Below are positions 34,165-46,097 of a DNA stretch of 64,000 nucleotides, in pieces; position 1 is the first letter of the stretch; each line of letters opens with the position of its first letter. A program made the translations under genes and the position numbers. Under the pieces are notes generated by a model that made no database searches, was not told where the DNA came from, and was given only the letters and a program-made list of their open reading frames with translations. The stretch is from Diospyros lotus (lineage: Eukaryota > Streptophyta > Magnoliopsida > Ericales > Ebenaceae). The stretch spans positions 28,325,119 through 28,389,118 of the forward strand of contig NC_068350.1 in the NCBI RefSeq assembly GCF_014633365.1. The letters are read 5' to 3'.

Positions 34165-35905
34165 TGCGCGCACTTAACCTTGTGCATTTATTTCAAACAA
34201 ACACATACAAAATAAACAAAGAAGAAACAAGCATGCAGGCACAAGGCGTTTATACTCGCCAGTGTACGAGTGTGCGTTGTAGCACAATTTAATTTTCTGG
34301 GAAAGTCCAGGTCGATTCACTGGGAGATCAAAACAGAAATGAAATGCGGCGAAAGATTTTTTATGCGCTGGACGGGTTTGTCAGACCAATTCAGCTAAAC
34401 GACTTGTTTTTCAAGATTAAAAATAAGATGATGTTTGTGTATGGAAGGTAATCTTGGGACAAAGCAATTTATGTGCCAGCCCACTGATTTACCAAAGAGA
34501 TATCAAAATACTTAACATTAACTGATTTAAATTGAGGTTATGCAGTTAACTGTATTCCAAGATGATAATAGTTCAAAGTTAAGCACTCTCCATACATGGC
34601 ATGAGAGAGTCTGGATTAAGTAACTATCATAAATTGAAATACAGATTAACACACATTTGAGATCCGATAAGTAACCACAACTCAAGGTCATGGTAGTTCT
34701 AGGTTAAGCACTCTCCATACATGGCATGAGAGAGTCTAAATTAAGAAACCACCATAAATTGGATCGCAGATTAATCATTCCAGCTTGAGTATGAAACCAT
34801 TTCCAATTTAAGTAACCTCCATACATGGCATGGAGACTCTAAGTTAGGCTTATGTTTCAACTCAAACCCAAAGATTCAATACACACACATTTCTCAATTC
34901 AAATAAGCATTCTGTTAATTCAATCGGAGTTCTGCTCTCTTAGGCAAGCAGTGGCACTGGACACAGTCCTTGCCTTGGCCCAAGCTTAAGCTTAGCCATA
35001 CATCTCCAACTAAAGATTAAAGAGACAAGAAGTAAAATGCTGGAATGTAAATACAGAAATTAAAATTATAGAAATGTAAATGAACAGTTAAAGAACATTA
35101 CAGAATGTAAACAAGCGTGAAAAGAAATTACAGAATGTAACTCACAGAAAATGAAGAACATTGTATTGATGAAACAAAGTAAATGAACAACACTATTGGA
35201 ATGAAAGAAAAACAGAACATAAACAATGCTCTCTTCCCCTTATTCTGGTTAAATGGCGGATGGGGGTCTCTTTTTGTGAAGCCGACGATAGATATATATA
35301 TATATTCATCTCCTGCAAATGGCCCTGGTCAAAGAAGAAATTACCTCGTGTGCCACCATGGTCATTTGCGCGTGCTCTGACAAAATCTTCAAAAAGGGAT
35401 TCCGATGATGGTGCTGGAAACAGCGTTGAACAATTTGGAGAGGGCACATCCGGATGAGGGATGAGTCATTCGAATGAGTTTGATCTTCAACAGTACTTGG
35501 ACTTCATCCATCCGAATGGGTTGTGAAGCATCCAAATGAATGTTGGCTTTATTGAATTGAGCTTCACGCATGGCTGCCAAGACATTATAATATGTTATAA
35601 TGTTATATATATTATATGATATATTATATGCTTATATATTATATTATATATATGCTTCACGCATGCACTTATATGATATATATATGTTTTATATTTATAT
35701 AGGTATTATATTTATATATATTATATATATTATATTATATTTATTTTATTATTACTATTTTTTATATATTATATATATTTTTATATTAATTTTTTAAACC
35801 TACATGTAACCACAAATTGCATATAAATATTCAATTAAAACTAATTTTAAGATTAAACTAGGGGTATAAATATAATAAAATTTTAACATTTTTAAGCATC
35901 AATCA
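34165..35905 (-). repeat. Element 1 3' LTR, full length (1741 bp)
   Basis: Minus-strand start TGATTGATGC at 35905; end at TG 34165. The portion 34240-35000 matches element 2's LTR from 58446, including GTTTATACTC--CAGTGTACGAG and a twice- to thrice-repeated CTCCATACATGGCATGAGAG module (34589, 34711, 34811). AT-dinucleotide hairpins fill 35585-35780. Confidence 0.8.
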
Positions 35906-35917
35906 CACCCCCAACTT
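35906..35917 (-). promoter_or_regulatory. Element 1 polypurine tract
   Basis: Minus strand AAGTTGGGGGTG directly abuts the 3' LTR start TGATTGATGC. Confidence 0.8.
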
Positions 35918-37400
35918 AAACATTGCTAGTCCCATAGCAATCAGATTTTATACTGGCCAATTTTCATTCACAATATCAACATTAATGTTTAAATTTCAAA
36001 TTTGAAACCAAAATGTATAAAACAAGAATAAGCTACTCTAACACGCAATTGACAATTCTTTGTCAGATTTTCGTCATAGGACACTCAATCATAGAAAAAG
36101 CAATCAAATAAATTAGCACACCCGCATTACAACCTCTAAGCTTTGACTTCAAACCCTCTCAGGTGTATACTCCAAGAAAAATGATCCCTCATGGCTACTC
36201 TCTGGGATGCACCGTAATAAGAGTAAATGTAAAACAAATTCAAATCGATGTCATCCTAAAATGAAAAATAGACTTTAATGAAAGAAAAGGGATTTTGACA
36301 TAACTTCATGATCGGAATAATGCACAAATGCACAACTTCAGATATTAAACAAAATTTCAACTCTAAAATTCAAATTTCAAGCTTCCATGTGTCATAGGAT
36401 GTAGAGGGATTGCATAAAGATTGTAACGGGGCTTAGGGGTGGATGGGTAAACAAAGAAAATGATCAAGGATTCGAAGGAATGTATCCCGGGAAATAATTC
36501 TACTTAAGCGGATACTCATTTTCATTTTTTTTTTCTTTCTATTTTTTTTTTTTTTTTGAATTTGATGTTGACAAAAAAATGAATCAACACTATGAAAGCA
36601 TACATCTTCTCATCAGCTTTTTATTGAATAGCTCGGAGTTTTTTTTTTTTTTTCATCTTGTTTTTTTCTTTTTTTTTTTCAGTACTAAGATAGACTATTT
36701 CCCGAACACATTAGGTAGGGCAAGCATTTACACAGTTTAGGATAAAATGAGGGTAATAAGAAAAGAAATAATTTAATGGGCTCAATGAGGCTAATAAGGG
36801 AAAATAATAGAAAAAAGAAATTGGTTAACAGACTCAACATTTCAACAAAGGAATCCCACTGTCACCTCCTACGACACACTTTCACTCAATCATCAAATTT
36901 AGAATTTGAAACCAGTTTAATTCTTTCATTGACATTTTAGGCATTCAAAGCAAAGTAGTGTAATGAAGCTATTGAAAAACATGAAAGGCAAGGAAAATTG
37001 CAACTAGAGTAAGTGTTTATTCACTCAGAAAGAACAGTTAATAGGCTCAATTGATCACACTAGGTAACAGTCTCCACTTAAGTTGAGGAATCATGTAGTG
37101 CATTAACCAATTAATTACTATTTCAATAGATTTCATGCCCGACAGACAAATTTCCAATCAAAGAACAATCTATGCATACAGATCACTCATTCTAAATCCT
37201 ATATATTCATGTGTTCGAATAAGAAATCATCACACTCATGCCTCAAATTACAAACTCAAATTAGCTAACAGCATAAAAATCTAATGCGATAGAATAAGCA
37301 TCAATAAAAGTATATTAATCCTCAAACATAAAAAATATATACGTATGCAGGATAATTGTAGGAGTAAAAAGGAGCAAAAGAACCCCATAATTTTTTTTCT
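35918..37400 (-). other. Element 1 non-coding block shared with element 2
   Basis: No supported frame. Aligns in order with 60052-61460 (AACTTAAACATT-CTAGTCC, the TGATCCCTCATGG/GGGATGCACC region, the AACAGTTAATAGGCTCAA region), so it is a retained structural part of this family rather than random filler. Confidence 0.6.
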
Positions 37401-37479
37401 CTTTTTTTTATTTATTTTTTAATTTTTTAATTAATTTTTTTTTATTTTTTACTATTTTTTATTTTTAATGTATTCGGAT

Positions 37480-37760
37480 GCTACAGAAGCTCATCCGAAT
37501 TGATTTTTCATTTTTTTCTTTTTTTCTTTATTTATTTTTTATTTTTTTTATAATTTTTTAAAAGATTCATTTGAATGTTACATAAATAACGTTTGAATGA
37601 ATTTGCAGATTTTTTTTATTTTTTATTTATTTTTTTATTTTAATATTATTTTTTTAATATTTTTAATTTTAAGTGATGCATTCGAATGGTGAGAGACAAC
37701 ATTCGAATACATTTGTTCAAACTTTTTTTTTTAATTTATTTATTTTTTATTTTTATCTTA

Positions 37761-37792
<32 letters not shown>

Positions 37793-39190
37793 TTAAATCA
37801 TTCGAATGAGTGCAAAATTCATTTGAATGAATTTCAAATAGTAATTCAATTTGTAAAGAGTTTTCACAAGCCATTCGAATGAAACATTGATATCATTCAA
37901 ATGTGTTGTTTTGTTTTTTTTTATTTTTTATTTTTTAAATTATATTTAATTAATTTTTTTTAATTTAATTTTTTTTTAAGAGATGCATTCGAATTCTAGG
38001 GACAACATTTGAATATATTTTCTCAACAATTAATTTTTTTTTTATATATTATATTTTTTTTAATGTTTTTATTTAATATATATATTTTAGGATTATCATT
38101 TGAATGAGAATAAAATTCATTCGAATGAATTTTAAACAGTAATTCAATTTGTGAAGGATTCGTATAGGTCATTCGAATGAATTTCATGCATATTCGAATG
38201 AAAATGGAGACATTCGAATGATTTTTCTTTTTCTGTACATTTCCTTCTTGGTTTCCTTAAGTCATTCGAATGTAACTGCAACTCATTCGAATGACCACCA
38301 AATTTTTTTTTTAATTTTTTTTTTTTTGTATATAACACAAGCAGAAAAACACACAAACAAATAAAATAAAACACTCAAATTGAGACACTAAAACACAACG
38401 GAAATATTTTTTTTTCTTTTTATTTATTATTATATAACACAAACAAAAACCAAATAAAAACAGAAACACACAAATAAAAACTTGCATTTGAATGTTTTTA
38501 TATAACACAAACAGAAAGTCACACAAACAAAATTAAACAGAAACTATTTTTTTTAATTATTATTATTATTATACATTTTTTTTTAAAAAAATAACACCAC
38601 ACAATTAAACAAAATCAAAATAGAGTCAAGCATGCTCATGGGTAAACAGGAAATAGGATCGCATTTTTTTTTTTTTTAATATTGGAACTGTTGAAGCCTA
38701 ATTAACAAAGACTCATAATATTAAGCAAAATAAACAAATCAAACACCAGTAAATAGCAAATATATATATATATATTTTATTTTATTTTTTTTAAATTTTT
38801 TTTATTTTCTTACTTTTTTAATTCTGACAACAAAAACAAATCAAACAAACAAAGTCACATTCAGATGCTTGAGATGGATTCGAATGAAAGTCAAGTTATT
38901 CGAATGACCTTGAGGGTATTCGAATGCCGGTTGCAGCTTTTAAAAGAAATGACAAATTCATTCGAATGAATTCAAATGAATTTTACCTTCATTCGAATGA
39001 ATTTTAAACAGTAATCTCATTTGTGAAGGAATTTGGCCGGTCATTCGAATGCAACAGTAATTTCATTCGAATGAATTTCATGAACATTCGAATTTCTTTG
39101 AGAGTATTCGAATGGTTTTGGCAATATGCGCACTGAGGACAATGGGTCATTCGAATGTGCCTGAGATCATTCGAATGTTGCAAAGGTCTT
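37480..39190. repeat. Array of the palindrome CATTCGAATG in AT-rich DNA
   Basis: At least 14 exact CATTCGAATG copies (for example near 37678, 37799, 37871, 38117, 38168, 38209, 38262, 38282, 38955, 38988, 39039, 39062, 39145, 39165) plus about 15 one-base variants lie between T-runs. Several extend to the 14-base palindrome TTCATTCGAATGAA. A longer module with AACAGTAATTCAATTTGTGAAGG follows the palindrome at about 37826, 38117 and 38988. Element 2 lacks this array. Confidence 0.88.
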
Positions 39191-39291
39191 TAGAATATGT
39201 TATTCAAACATCAAAATCCCTTCTTTCTTTTTTCTTTTTTTTTCAAAAACAAATCAAACAAACAACCACAATTAAGCATGAATCAATTGTA

Positions 39292-39310
39292 CCTCACCCC
39301 CCAACTTGAA
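39292..39310 (-). promoter_or_regulatory. Element 1 extra polypurine tract, after gag
   Basis: Minus strand TTCAAGTTGGGGGGTGAGG, close in sequence to the terminal tract at 35906-35917 and in the same position (just after the coding part) as the extra tract of the Athila-like element. Confidence 0.65.
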
Positions 39311-39615
39311 TTATGTATTGTCCTTAAACACAATAACACATAAAAATTAGGAATACCTAGATGGTGAAATATGCTTAGACACAATAAAAAGTTGAGATTA
39401 GGATTACCTGGTGTCTTCAATGCAGAAAAGATCCATATGCTCATTGTGGATTTCAAAAACTGAACTAAAAAAAAAAAGAAGCATAAACTAGTGAATGTTA
39501 AAGAGGAATGCCAAACTTACAAAAGAACTCTCTAACAAAAAAAACACACATTCAAAATCAAAAACAACTATATGAAGGCAGAACTAATAGCCTTTTATTC
39601 TTTTTTTTTTTTTTT

Positions 39616-40749
39616 CTATTGCTTTTTCCTCTTCTTCCAGTTAAGGATCAAATAAGTGGTTGCACTTTGAATCTCAACAATCATTACATGCTTTAAACCA
39701 CTTATAACATTATTTTCAAAATGATGCAATTGGATTTTTCTTATAAAAGCACGACCATCTTTTGAAAATGTTTCATTTAGAGGTGTTGGATCTATTACAT
39801 CAGAATGTGGCATATCAATTTGCACAAACACCTCACACATGTCTAGTTTAATTTGATCCCTTACATAGACCAACCTAAAGGACAAAAAGTTAGGCTCAAA
39901 TGTGGATAGACCTATGTCATCTTGACATTTCAACTTCTGGATCTTATCCTCATCCTCCTCCCAGACTTCTTCTTCTAAAATGGTATCACTGGACGAAAGT
40001 TCCTCCCAAACACATTGACCTATAGAATCTTGATTAGGTTGGGTTGGAAACTCACCCGGATCATTCATGCTCAAGGACTGTGTTAACAAGGTCAATTGTT
40101 CTAAAATGTCACTTGTGGCCCTAATGGTTTGTTCTTGAAGTTCGACCATTTGCTCAAAAACTTTTTGACCTTCCATGAACTCCTGAAGGGTATCCTCTAA
40201 AGATTTATCATATGGAGACTAATAAACATCTGATGCAAACCCTTGCTCTAATTCAAATTGGGGAGGTGATGGAGGAAAAGGTTCATGAGATTGGAACATA
40301 GAGTCATTGTTCCATGGATGATTCAAATGGTTAAAAGGAAACCTCTCCTCACTGTGGTGTGTCTGAAAATCAGATGGTTGCCTATTCAAAAATTTCTTGA
40401 GAACAGGTATGGTAGGACAATCATCTGTTTGATGATTTGAAGACTCGCACACCAAGCATCTAACCTCACTTAAATTTTGAAAATTTTGAAATTCCAACCA
40501 CTCCACCTTCCGAGTTAAATAATCCAATGTCGCACTAGGGTCATCATTAAAATCATGGGGAACAACAGGAAGTGTGGTGTATGATGGAGTTGGTTGCCTA
40601 GGAAGGTTTGGGTAATCCTCAAAGGGTCTAGAAACAGTTTGCTCAATGGGATCATGATAACCAAAAGAATTTCCAAACACAGACATGTAATCAAAATACT
40701 GAGACATGATGGAATCTGAACATGAAAATGCAGATAAGAATTCTAACAA
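39616..40749 (-). pseudogene. Gag-like protein of element 1, one in-frame stop
   Basis: Two minus-strand pieces, 40749-40219 (176 codons) and 40176-39616 (186 codons), lie in the same frame with only a TAG (40221-40219) and 14 codons between them. The first piece has a zinc knuckle, CLVCESSNHQTDDC (Cys98, Cys101, His106, Cys111: CX2CX4HX4C), which binds RNA in Gag proteins. The second is acidic (EEEVWEEDEDK) and ends in a basic NWKKRKKQ tail. The likely start is MSQYFDYM, at residue 15 of the frame. The gag capsid domain seen in the Athila-like element is not recognisable, so this is a short or rearranged Gag. No pol domain follows. Confidence 0.7.
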
Positions 40750-40855
40750 TGAATCTTACCTAACCTATGTCTCATGTATTAATAACATAATAACATAATT
40801 AACAGAAACTAAGTTACTGTATTTTTTTTTCGCAGCACTAATTCCATCACCGATC

Positions 40856-40873
40856 TCCCCGGCAACGGCGCCA
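40856..40873 (-). promoter_or_regulatory. Element 1 primer-binding site, Asp-tRNA type
   Basis: Minus strand TGGCGCCGTTGCCGGGGA, identical to 22933-22950. It lies eight bases inside the end of the truncated 5' LTR and proves the minus-strand orientation. Confidence 0.9.
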
Positions 40874-40881
40874 AAATTGGC

Positions 40882-41471
40882 TGCAAATGGCCCTGGTCAA
40901 AGAAGAAATTACGTCGTGTGCCACCATGGTCATTTGCGCGTGCTCTGACAAAATCTTCAAAAAGGGATTCTGATGATGGTGCTGGAAATAGCGTTGAACA
41001 ATTTGGAGAGGGCACATCCGGATGAGGGATGAGTCATTCGAATGAGTTTGATCTTCAACAGTACTTGGACTTCATCCGTCCAAATGGGTTGTGAAGCATC
41101 CAAATGAATGTTGGTTTTACCGGATTGAGCTTGACGCATGGCTGCCAAGACATTATAATATGTTATAATGTTATATATATTATATGATATATGATATATT
41201 ATATGCTTATATATTATATTATATATATGCTTCACGCATGCACTTATATGATATATATATGTTTTATATTTATATAGGTATTATATTTATATATATTATA
41301 TTATATTTATTTTATTATTACTATTTTTTATATATTATATATATTTTTATATTAATTTTTTAAACCTACATGTAACCACAAATTGCATATAAATATTCAA
41401 TTAAAACTAATTTTAAGATTAAACTAGGGGTATAAATATAATAAAATTTTAACATTTTTGAGCATCAATCA
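40882..41471 (-). repeat. Element 1 5' LTR, 1.15-kb internal loss
   Basis: 590 bp matching 35314-35905 closely (few changes). The counterpart of 34165-35313 is missing. The break falls at TGC, which also begins the full LTR (TGCGCGCAC at 34165) and the retained part (TGCAAATGG at 35314), consistent with deletion between short direct repeats. Confidence 0.8.
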
Positions 41472-41476
41472 CCGCC

Positions 41477-43628
41477 TTGCGGCCTGCTACAGCAGCCAAC
41501 TGCTGGCTGCTGGGCACTGGCTACTCCTTCACTTCTATTCTTTTTTTTTTTTTTCTCTACTTCTTGGGCCTCCTAACCCAAAATTTCCAGAAATTAAAAT
41601 GAATAAATAAACTTCATTTTCCTTCAATTTTTAGCCTCTATTTCTCCAAAATCAAGGCTTAAACCATGCTCTTGATGTTTCCATAACATACATCAACCAT
41701 CCACTAATTTGCAACAAAAGCTTACAAGAAGATATCCATCTTCATCTTCTACAAGGCTTACACAATAAAGTGGAAACTATTACATCTAACCTCATTCATG
41801 GAGGTTCATACACATGAAACCAAAATGAAACATAATTTATTTTACATTACAACCAAAAATACATAGCCATTTCTCTCCCATTTCACCTTTCCCTTGAGGC
41901 TTCCAACACCTACAAAGAGGTTCAACAAACCTCATGAGCTCAAAAGCTCAGTAAGGGTGCATATACAAAGTAAATACAAGCATAACAAGTCTATGTAATG
42001 CAAATGCATGCAAGCATGGTTAGGTTATTCCATCCTCACAACCCAACATGGCTTGAGGCATCAACCCACCATTTCTTTCCCACCCCATGGCCATAGGTCT
42101 CATGAACAAATAAAGCATGCAAAGAGATACATAAAAGTTTATGCAACCTACTTACAATGCAATGCAAGGCCTCCTCCACATGGGGCCATCCCTTACCTCA
42201 TTCTTGAATATTTAAATCTTTATTTCAAGAGAGCTTCCATCTTCATCTTCTTCCATCTAAGATGACATTCCAACTTGTCACTCACTTTGCATACAAGAAT
42301 ACCAAATAGAGAAGAAGAAGAATGGAACATACCTTGATTTGATCTTCATTTCTTCTCTATTCTTTCCTTTCTTCTTCATTTCTTTCATCTTCTCCCTTTC
42401 TTCTTTCTTTCATTCTCTCTACAAATGGCCAAAAGGGAGACAAGTCTTCCACACTTGCCATTTTATACTATCCTTTCTCATTTTCAAGAATGGATCTCCA
42501 CCATCCATTCAAAGCACAATCCATGTGCTTAAGGAGAATTAAATCTCCACCACTCATTTCAAATAAACAAGTTTCCTCTCTTGGAGAAAACACAATCCAT
42601 GCTCTTCATCTTGATTAATCTCATCCATTGAATTATTTTTCCTTTTTAAGATTTAAGCATAACCATTGGATCACTTGGACATTTCTTTTTTCTTTCTCAT
42701 TTACTTTAATGAGACAATTATATGTCATTTTCAAGACTTAATCCAAGCCATTGGATATATTTCACCCTTTTCAAGACTTGATCCTAACCCTTGGATCACT
42801 TGGAGATTTCTATTTATTTCTCATTTAAATAAATCCTCCCATTTTCACTCATAAATGAGTGACTAATTTCTATTTCTTTCCCATTTAAATTAATGGGACT
42901 AATTTCACATCCATCACACTTGAGAGACATAATTCCCTCATTTTTCATTTATATAAATCACCATATTTTCAAGCATTAATGGGTGACCATTTTCCCATTT
43001 TTCATTCCATTTATTTAATTCACCATAATTTCAAACATTAATGGTGACTATTTTCCCATTTCATTTGGATTTTCTTTAATCCAACACCATAATGTCTCTC
43101 ATTAAATGCTTGAAAGACCAATTATCCTTTCTTTTTGCATTTAATTAAATCTCCCATTTATACTTGAACCACAAAATGCCAAGTGTCACAACATGACACT
43201 AACCTTGGCTTCCAAGTTTAATCTCATCTCTCCAAGTGGCATTACCACATTAATTCACAACTTAGGGAAAATATAATTATTCTCCTCAAATAATTTAATA
43301 TCCACCATTTTTCCTATTTTCAAAATTAAATTTCCTTTATGGAATTAAATTCCAAATTTTCCAAATACTCTTTGTGAATTTATTAATCTCATATATCTCA
43401 CATAAATACCAAATTGGGATTTTTATTCACTTACACACCTAATTCCACATAGGAATTATTTTTAATTTATCAAAATACCCTTTACTGGATTTCTCTATCC
43501 AAATTACCAAAATACCCCTCTCATAGGGCACCCTCAATCTCAAGGATCCAACACCTTCTCAAGGGCATTTTTGGAATTTTCTCACTTTCTTTCTCATTCT
43601 TTTAACACCTGTAACATCGGGTGTTACA
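41477..43628 (+). mobile_element. Solo LTR X, right piece
   Basis: Resumes in the GC-rich island, passes a T-run and the CTCAGTAAGGGTGC block (near 41948), and ends GGGTGTTACA at 43628, followed by TGTTC (43629-43633), which equals 33600-33604. No element-internal sequence remains, so it is a solo LTR. The small frames inside (42008-42265, 42339-42542, 42666-42854) are not genes. Confidence 0.88.
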
Positions 43629-43633
43629 TGTTC

Positions 43634-45858
43634 CCACACTGAAATATGTATTAAAAACTATCAAATGATATCAGCATTATCATAAAACCGTTCATACATA
43701 TACCAATAAAAGTACTAACACTTCCAAAATGGTATAATGACTATCAAACTAAACATCGTTGGCCCCACCGGCCATGTCCTCGACCTCGCAGCAGTCCCTG
43801 GATGGAACATTGAATGTTCTAGGGGCATAACCCAAGTTAGATGATAAAACATCTAAGTGATGGCATGAAACAGCTTACATAATGCATGAAAGGCATACGA
43901 GCATAGCATATACAGACAAAACGACAACATGTAAACACGTCTAACTTGAGGAATCTCCCTGACATACTCAACCTCATGTGGAAAATCCATTCCACACACT
44001 ATTGGGGTTGACCTTGCCGCGACATACTTAATCCCTCAAGTGCCCTACCGTGTCACTCGTTCACCAGGATTAACCTTGTCCCATTCTCAAGAAGATGTCA
44101 TCCCATCCCATACGGACCCAAAAATAACTCGAAAATCGACTCCCCGATGATATGAAAATCACACGCCATGCACCGACTCTTTTATAAGTTAAAAATAGTT
44201 GATGCGATATACCACATGTTCAATATGCAAATAATGCCACAAGTACATAAGAGAAACGCCTTTGTAAAACAACCTAAGTTCTGGAGGGTATAATCGCTCA
44301 CTTGAACTGGTTCAATCACATATAACCTAAGCTCGAGAGGGTAAAACTGCTTACCTGAACTCACTACACGCACACCAAGACACTTCCAAATAAGGATAAA
44401 ACTAGAATCAGACCACTCATCTTAGTTCAAAAAAATCCAATTTTTGCCTAAAAAAACGTGTCGTGTCTCGAATAAACGTGTAATCCTTCCTTCTAATAAC
44501 CCAATTGTCTCTTATTCACCGTTTAAGACCTTAGAAATCAATATTTTTATTTTTCCATAATTTCCTCGATTTTTCCTATTTTTCAAACATTTCTTCATCT
44601 CTGAAAATCATAATAGATACCAAACACCCAATTTTTTTCAAATACTTTTGCATAAACCTACCTAAAATAATTTTACAAGAATTATAAAATTAAATTCAAG
44701 GAAAATATGGGTGTCACGTGCTCTCACACGCTGGTACGTGGGTGTGACTGGAGTCCACGCGTGCAGCCATGCGTTTCGTCTTCTCTGGCCTTCTTCTCTG
44801 ACTTCGGCAATCTGCAACAGCCTCTAATGACCAAATCGACAACAGGGCCTAGAAGAGCTCGTCAAGGCGACCACGATGGCACCCTCAAACGGTCGAAAAT
44901 GTCGCCAGAAAAGGCTTTAAAATTCGATTGCAGGTTGTGGTCCGGCGAGGCTCGATTTTCCGGCCACTTCACTAAAACTCCACTATCTCTACACCAATCG
45001 ACTCCAAACTCTCCAAAAACGATCCTCGCAACCCAAGGAACAAAAACCCCTTATCCCTCAAGCTCGATTCAAGCAAAAACACGGCTAATTTCTTCGACTT
45101 GTCCTTCGAAACCCTCAGCCTTCTTCTGCTATTTATACTCATTTTCGACCCAAATTTCCACCAGATCCCACTTGATCTTATCCCTTAAGCTCAACATCTA
45201 ACCTCCAAACCAATCAGAAAGCCCTAAATCACGTGATATAGCTTTCAAAAATCTCGGCCAAATCGAAAATCCCATCAGCCATAAATTTCGATCACATCAA
45301 GGCTATTTCCGGCCAATAGCAAGCCCCAACGGCTTCATCATCACCTGGAGGCTACTATGAAGCCTCCAGGTGACCTTCCCAACACCTCCAAAGGCAGCAA
45401 ATGGCGACCATGTGCGGCGGTCGCGTTCCCACTATGGTATTTTTCAAAATTTGTAGTTTTGCCCCCAAGAAACTTCTAATTGCATTTTCTCCCAATCCTT
45501 GGTACCCCTAGATTTTCTAACACTTCCACTACTGCCCACAAGTTCCATATTTTTCATTTCCCTCAGAAAGTTCTAAAAAAACTCGTTGATTCGACCTCCC
45601 TTGGACAATTTAAGAAATCTATACTTTTGCCCGAATGCTCCTAATGGCGTATTCTTGACCTTAAACCTTCGTTAATCTCTTGGTTTTGTCGAATATCACT
45701 TATTTGGACAATTTTACCTTCATTGACTTGCTTTGACATTGTCTCTTACCTTTCATTTACGTTTTGAACATTACACGTAGGCTCGAAACTATAGTAAATA
45801 CCAATTTTGACCCCGTAATTTTTTAAAATACTCTTAATATTACATATTGGGTATTACA
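43634..45858 (+). repeat. LTR relic Y, right piece
   Basis: Continues the sequence interrupted at 33604 and ends GGGTATTACA at 45858. Shows duplicated CCTAAG-TC-GGAGGGTA-AA modules (44273 and 44328), as in relic Z. The frame 44707-45201 (164 codons) has no family features and spans the region equivalent to the 15887-16316 frames of relic Z, so it is judged LTR sequence. Confidence 0.55.
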
Positions 45859-46097
45859 GGAGTTGAAGAAGCGGGAGGTGGAGATGGCTTTAGCCAAATC
45901 TTAGGTGACAGCGACAGGGATGAGAGTGAGGGCCGAGGTGGCCGTTGCTTAGTCTAAGATGGTAAAGGCAAAGACGGAAGCGGAGGGGTTAACAAAGGAA
46001 CGGTATGAAACGGCCCTGTCATATGTTCGAGCTGCTTTCTCAGAGCTAGATCTTTCGAGTTTTGGCCTTCTTGAGGGAAGTCAAGTCGAGTCGTGAT
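45859..46097 (+). pseudogene. C-terminal remnant of a Transposase_28-like protein
   Basis: Plus-frame reading starts ELKKREVEMALAKS, has two stops, then TEAEGLTKERYETALSYVRAAFSELDLSSFGLLEGS and a stop. A long charged coiled coil ending in a short hydrophobic/acidic tail is how the plant 'putative gypsy-type transposon' (Transposase_28) proteins finish. The function of that family is not settled. The N-terminal part is absent: LTR relic Y lies directly upstream. Confidence 0.45.

Larger units (their letters stand above)
34165..41471 (-). mobile_element. Gag-only non-autonomous Ty3/gypsy element (element 1)
   Basis: 7.3 kb, minus strand, duplication CCGCC on both sides. In its own direction: truncated 5' LTR (41471-40882), Asp-tRNA-type primer site (40873-40856), gag-like ORF with one stop (40749-39616), an extra polypurine tract, a long non-coding region with a palindrome array, a polypurine tract and a full 3' LTR (35905-34165). 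No protease, RT or integrase remains, so mobility would have needed enzymes from a relative. It shares LTR and non-coding blocks with element 2 (58362 onwards) and the primer site with the Athila-like element. Confidence 0.85.

Noticed and set aside
35600..35797. Tyr/Ile-rich plus-strand ORF
   Set aside because: Translation of AT dinucleotide repeats in the element 1 LTR.
37480..39190. CRISPR-like array reading of the CATTCGAATG repeats
   Set aside because: Spacing is irregular, repeats are only 10-14 bases, the host is a plant, and the region lies inside a retrotransposon.
35314..41471. Element 1 read as having 590-bp LTRs (35314-35905 and 40882-41471)
   Set aside because: Flanks TCTCC and CCGCC do not match, and 34165-35313 aligns with the longer LTR of element 2; extending the left LTR to 34165 gives matching CCGCC.
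44707..45201. 164-codon plus-strand ORF
   Set aside because: Falls within LTR relic Y at the place where relic Z also has chance frames; no recognisable family.
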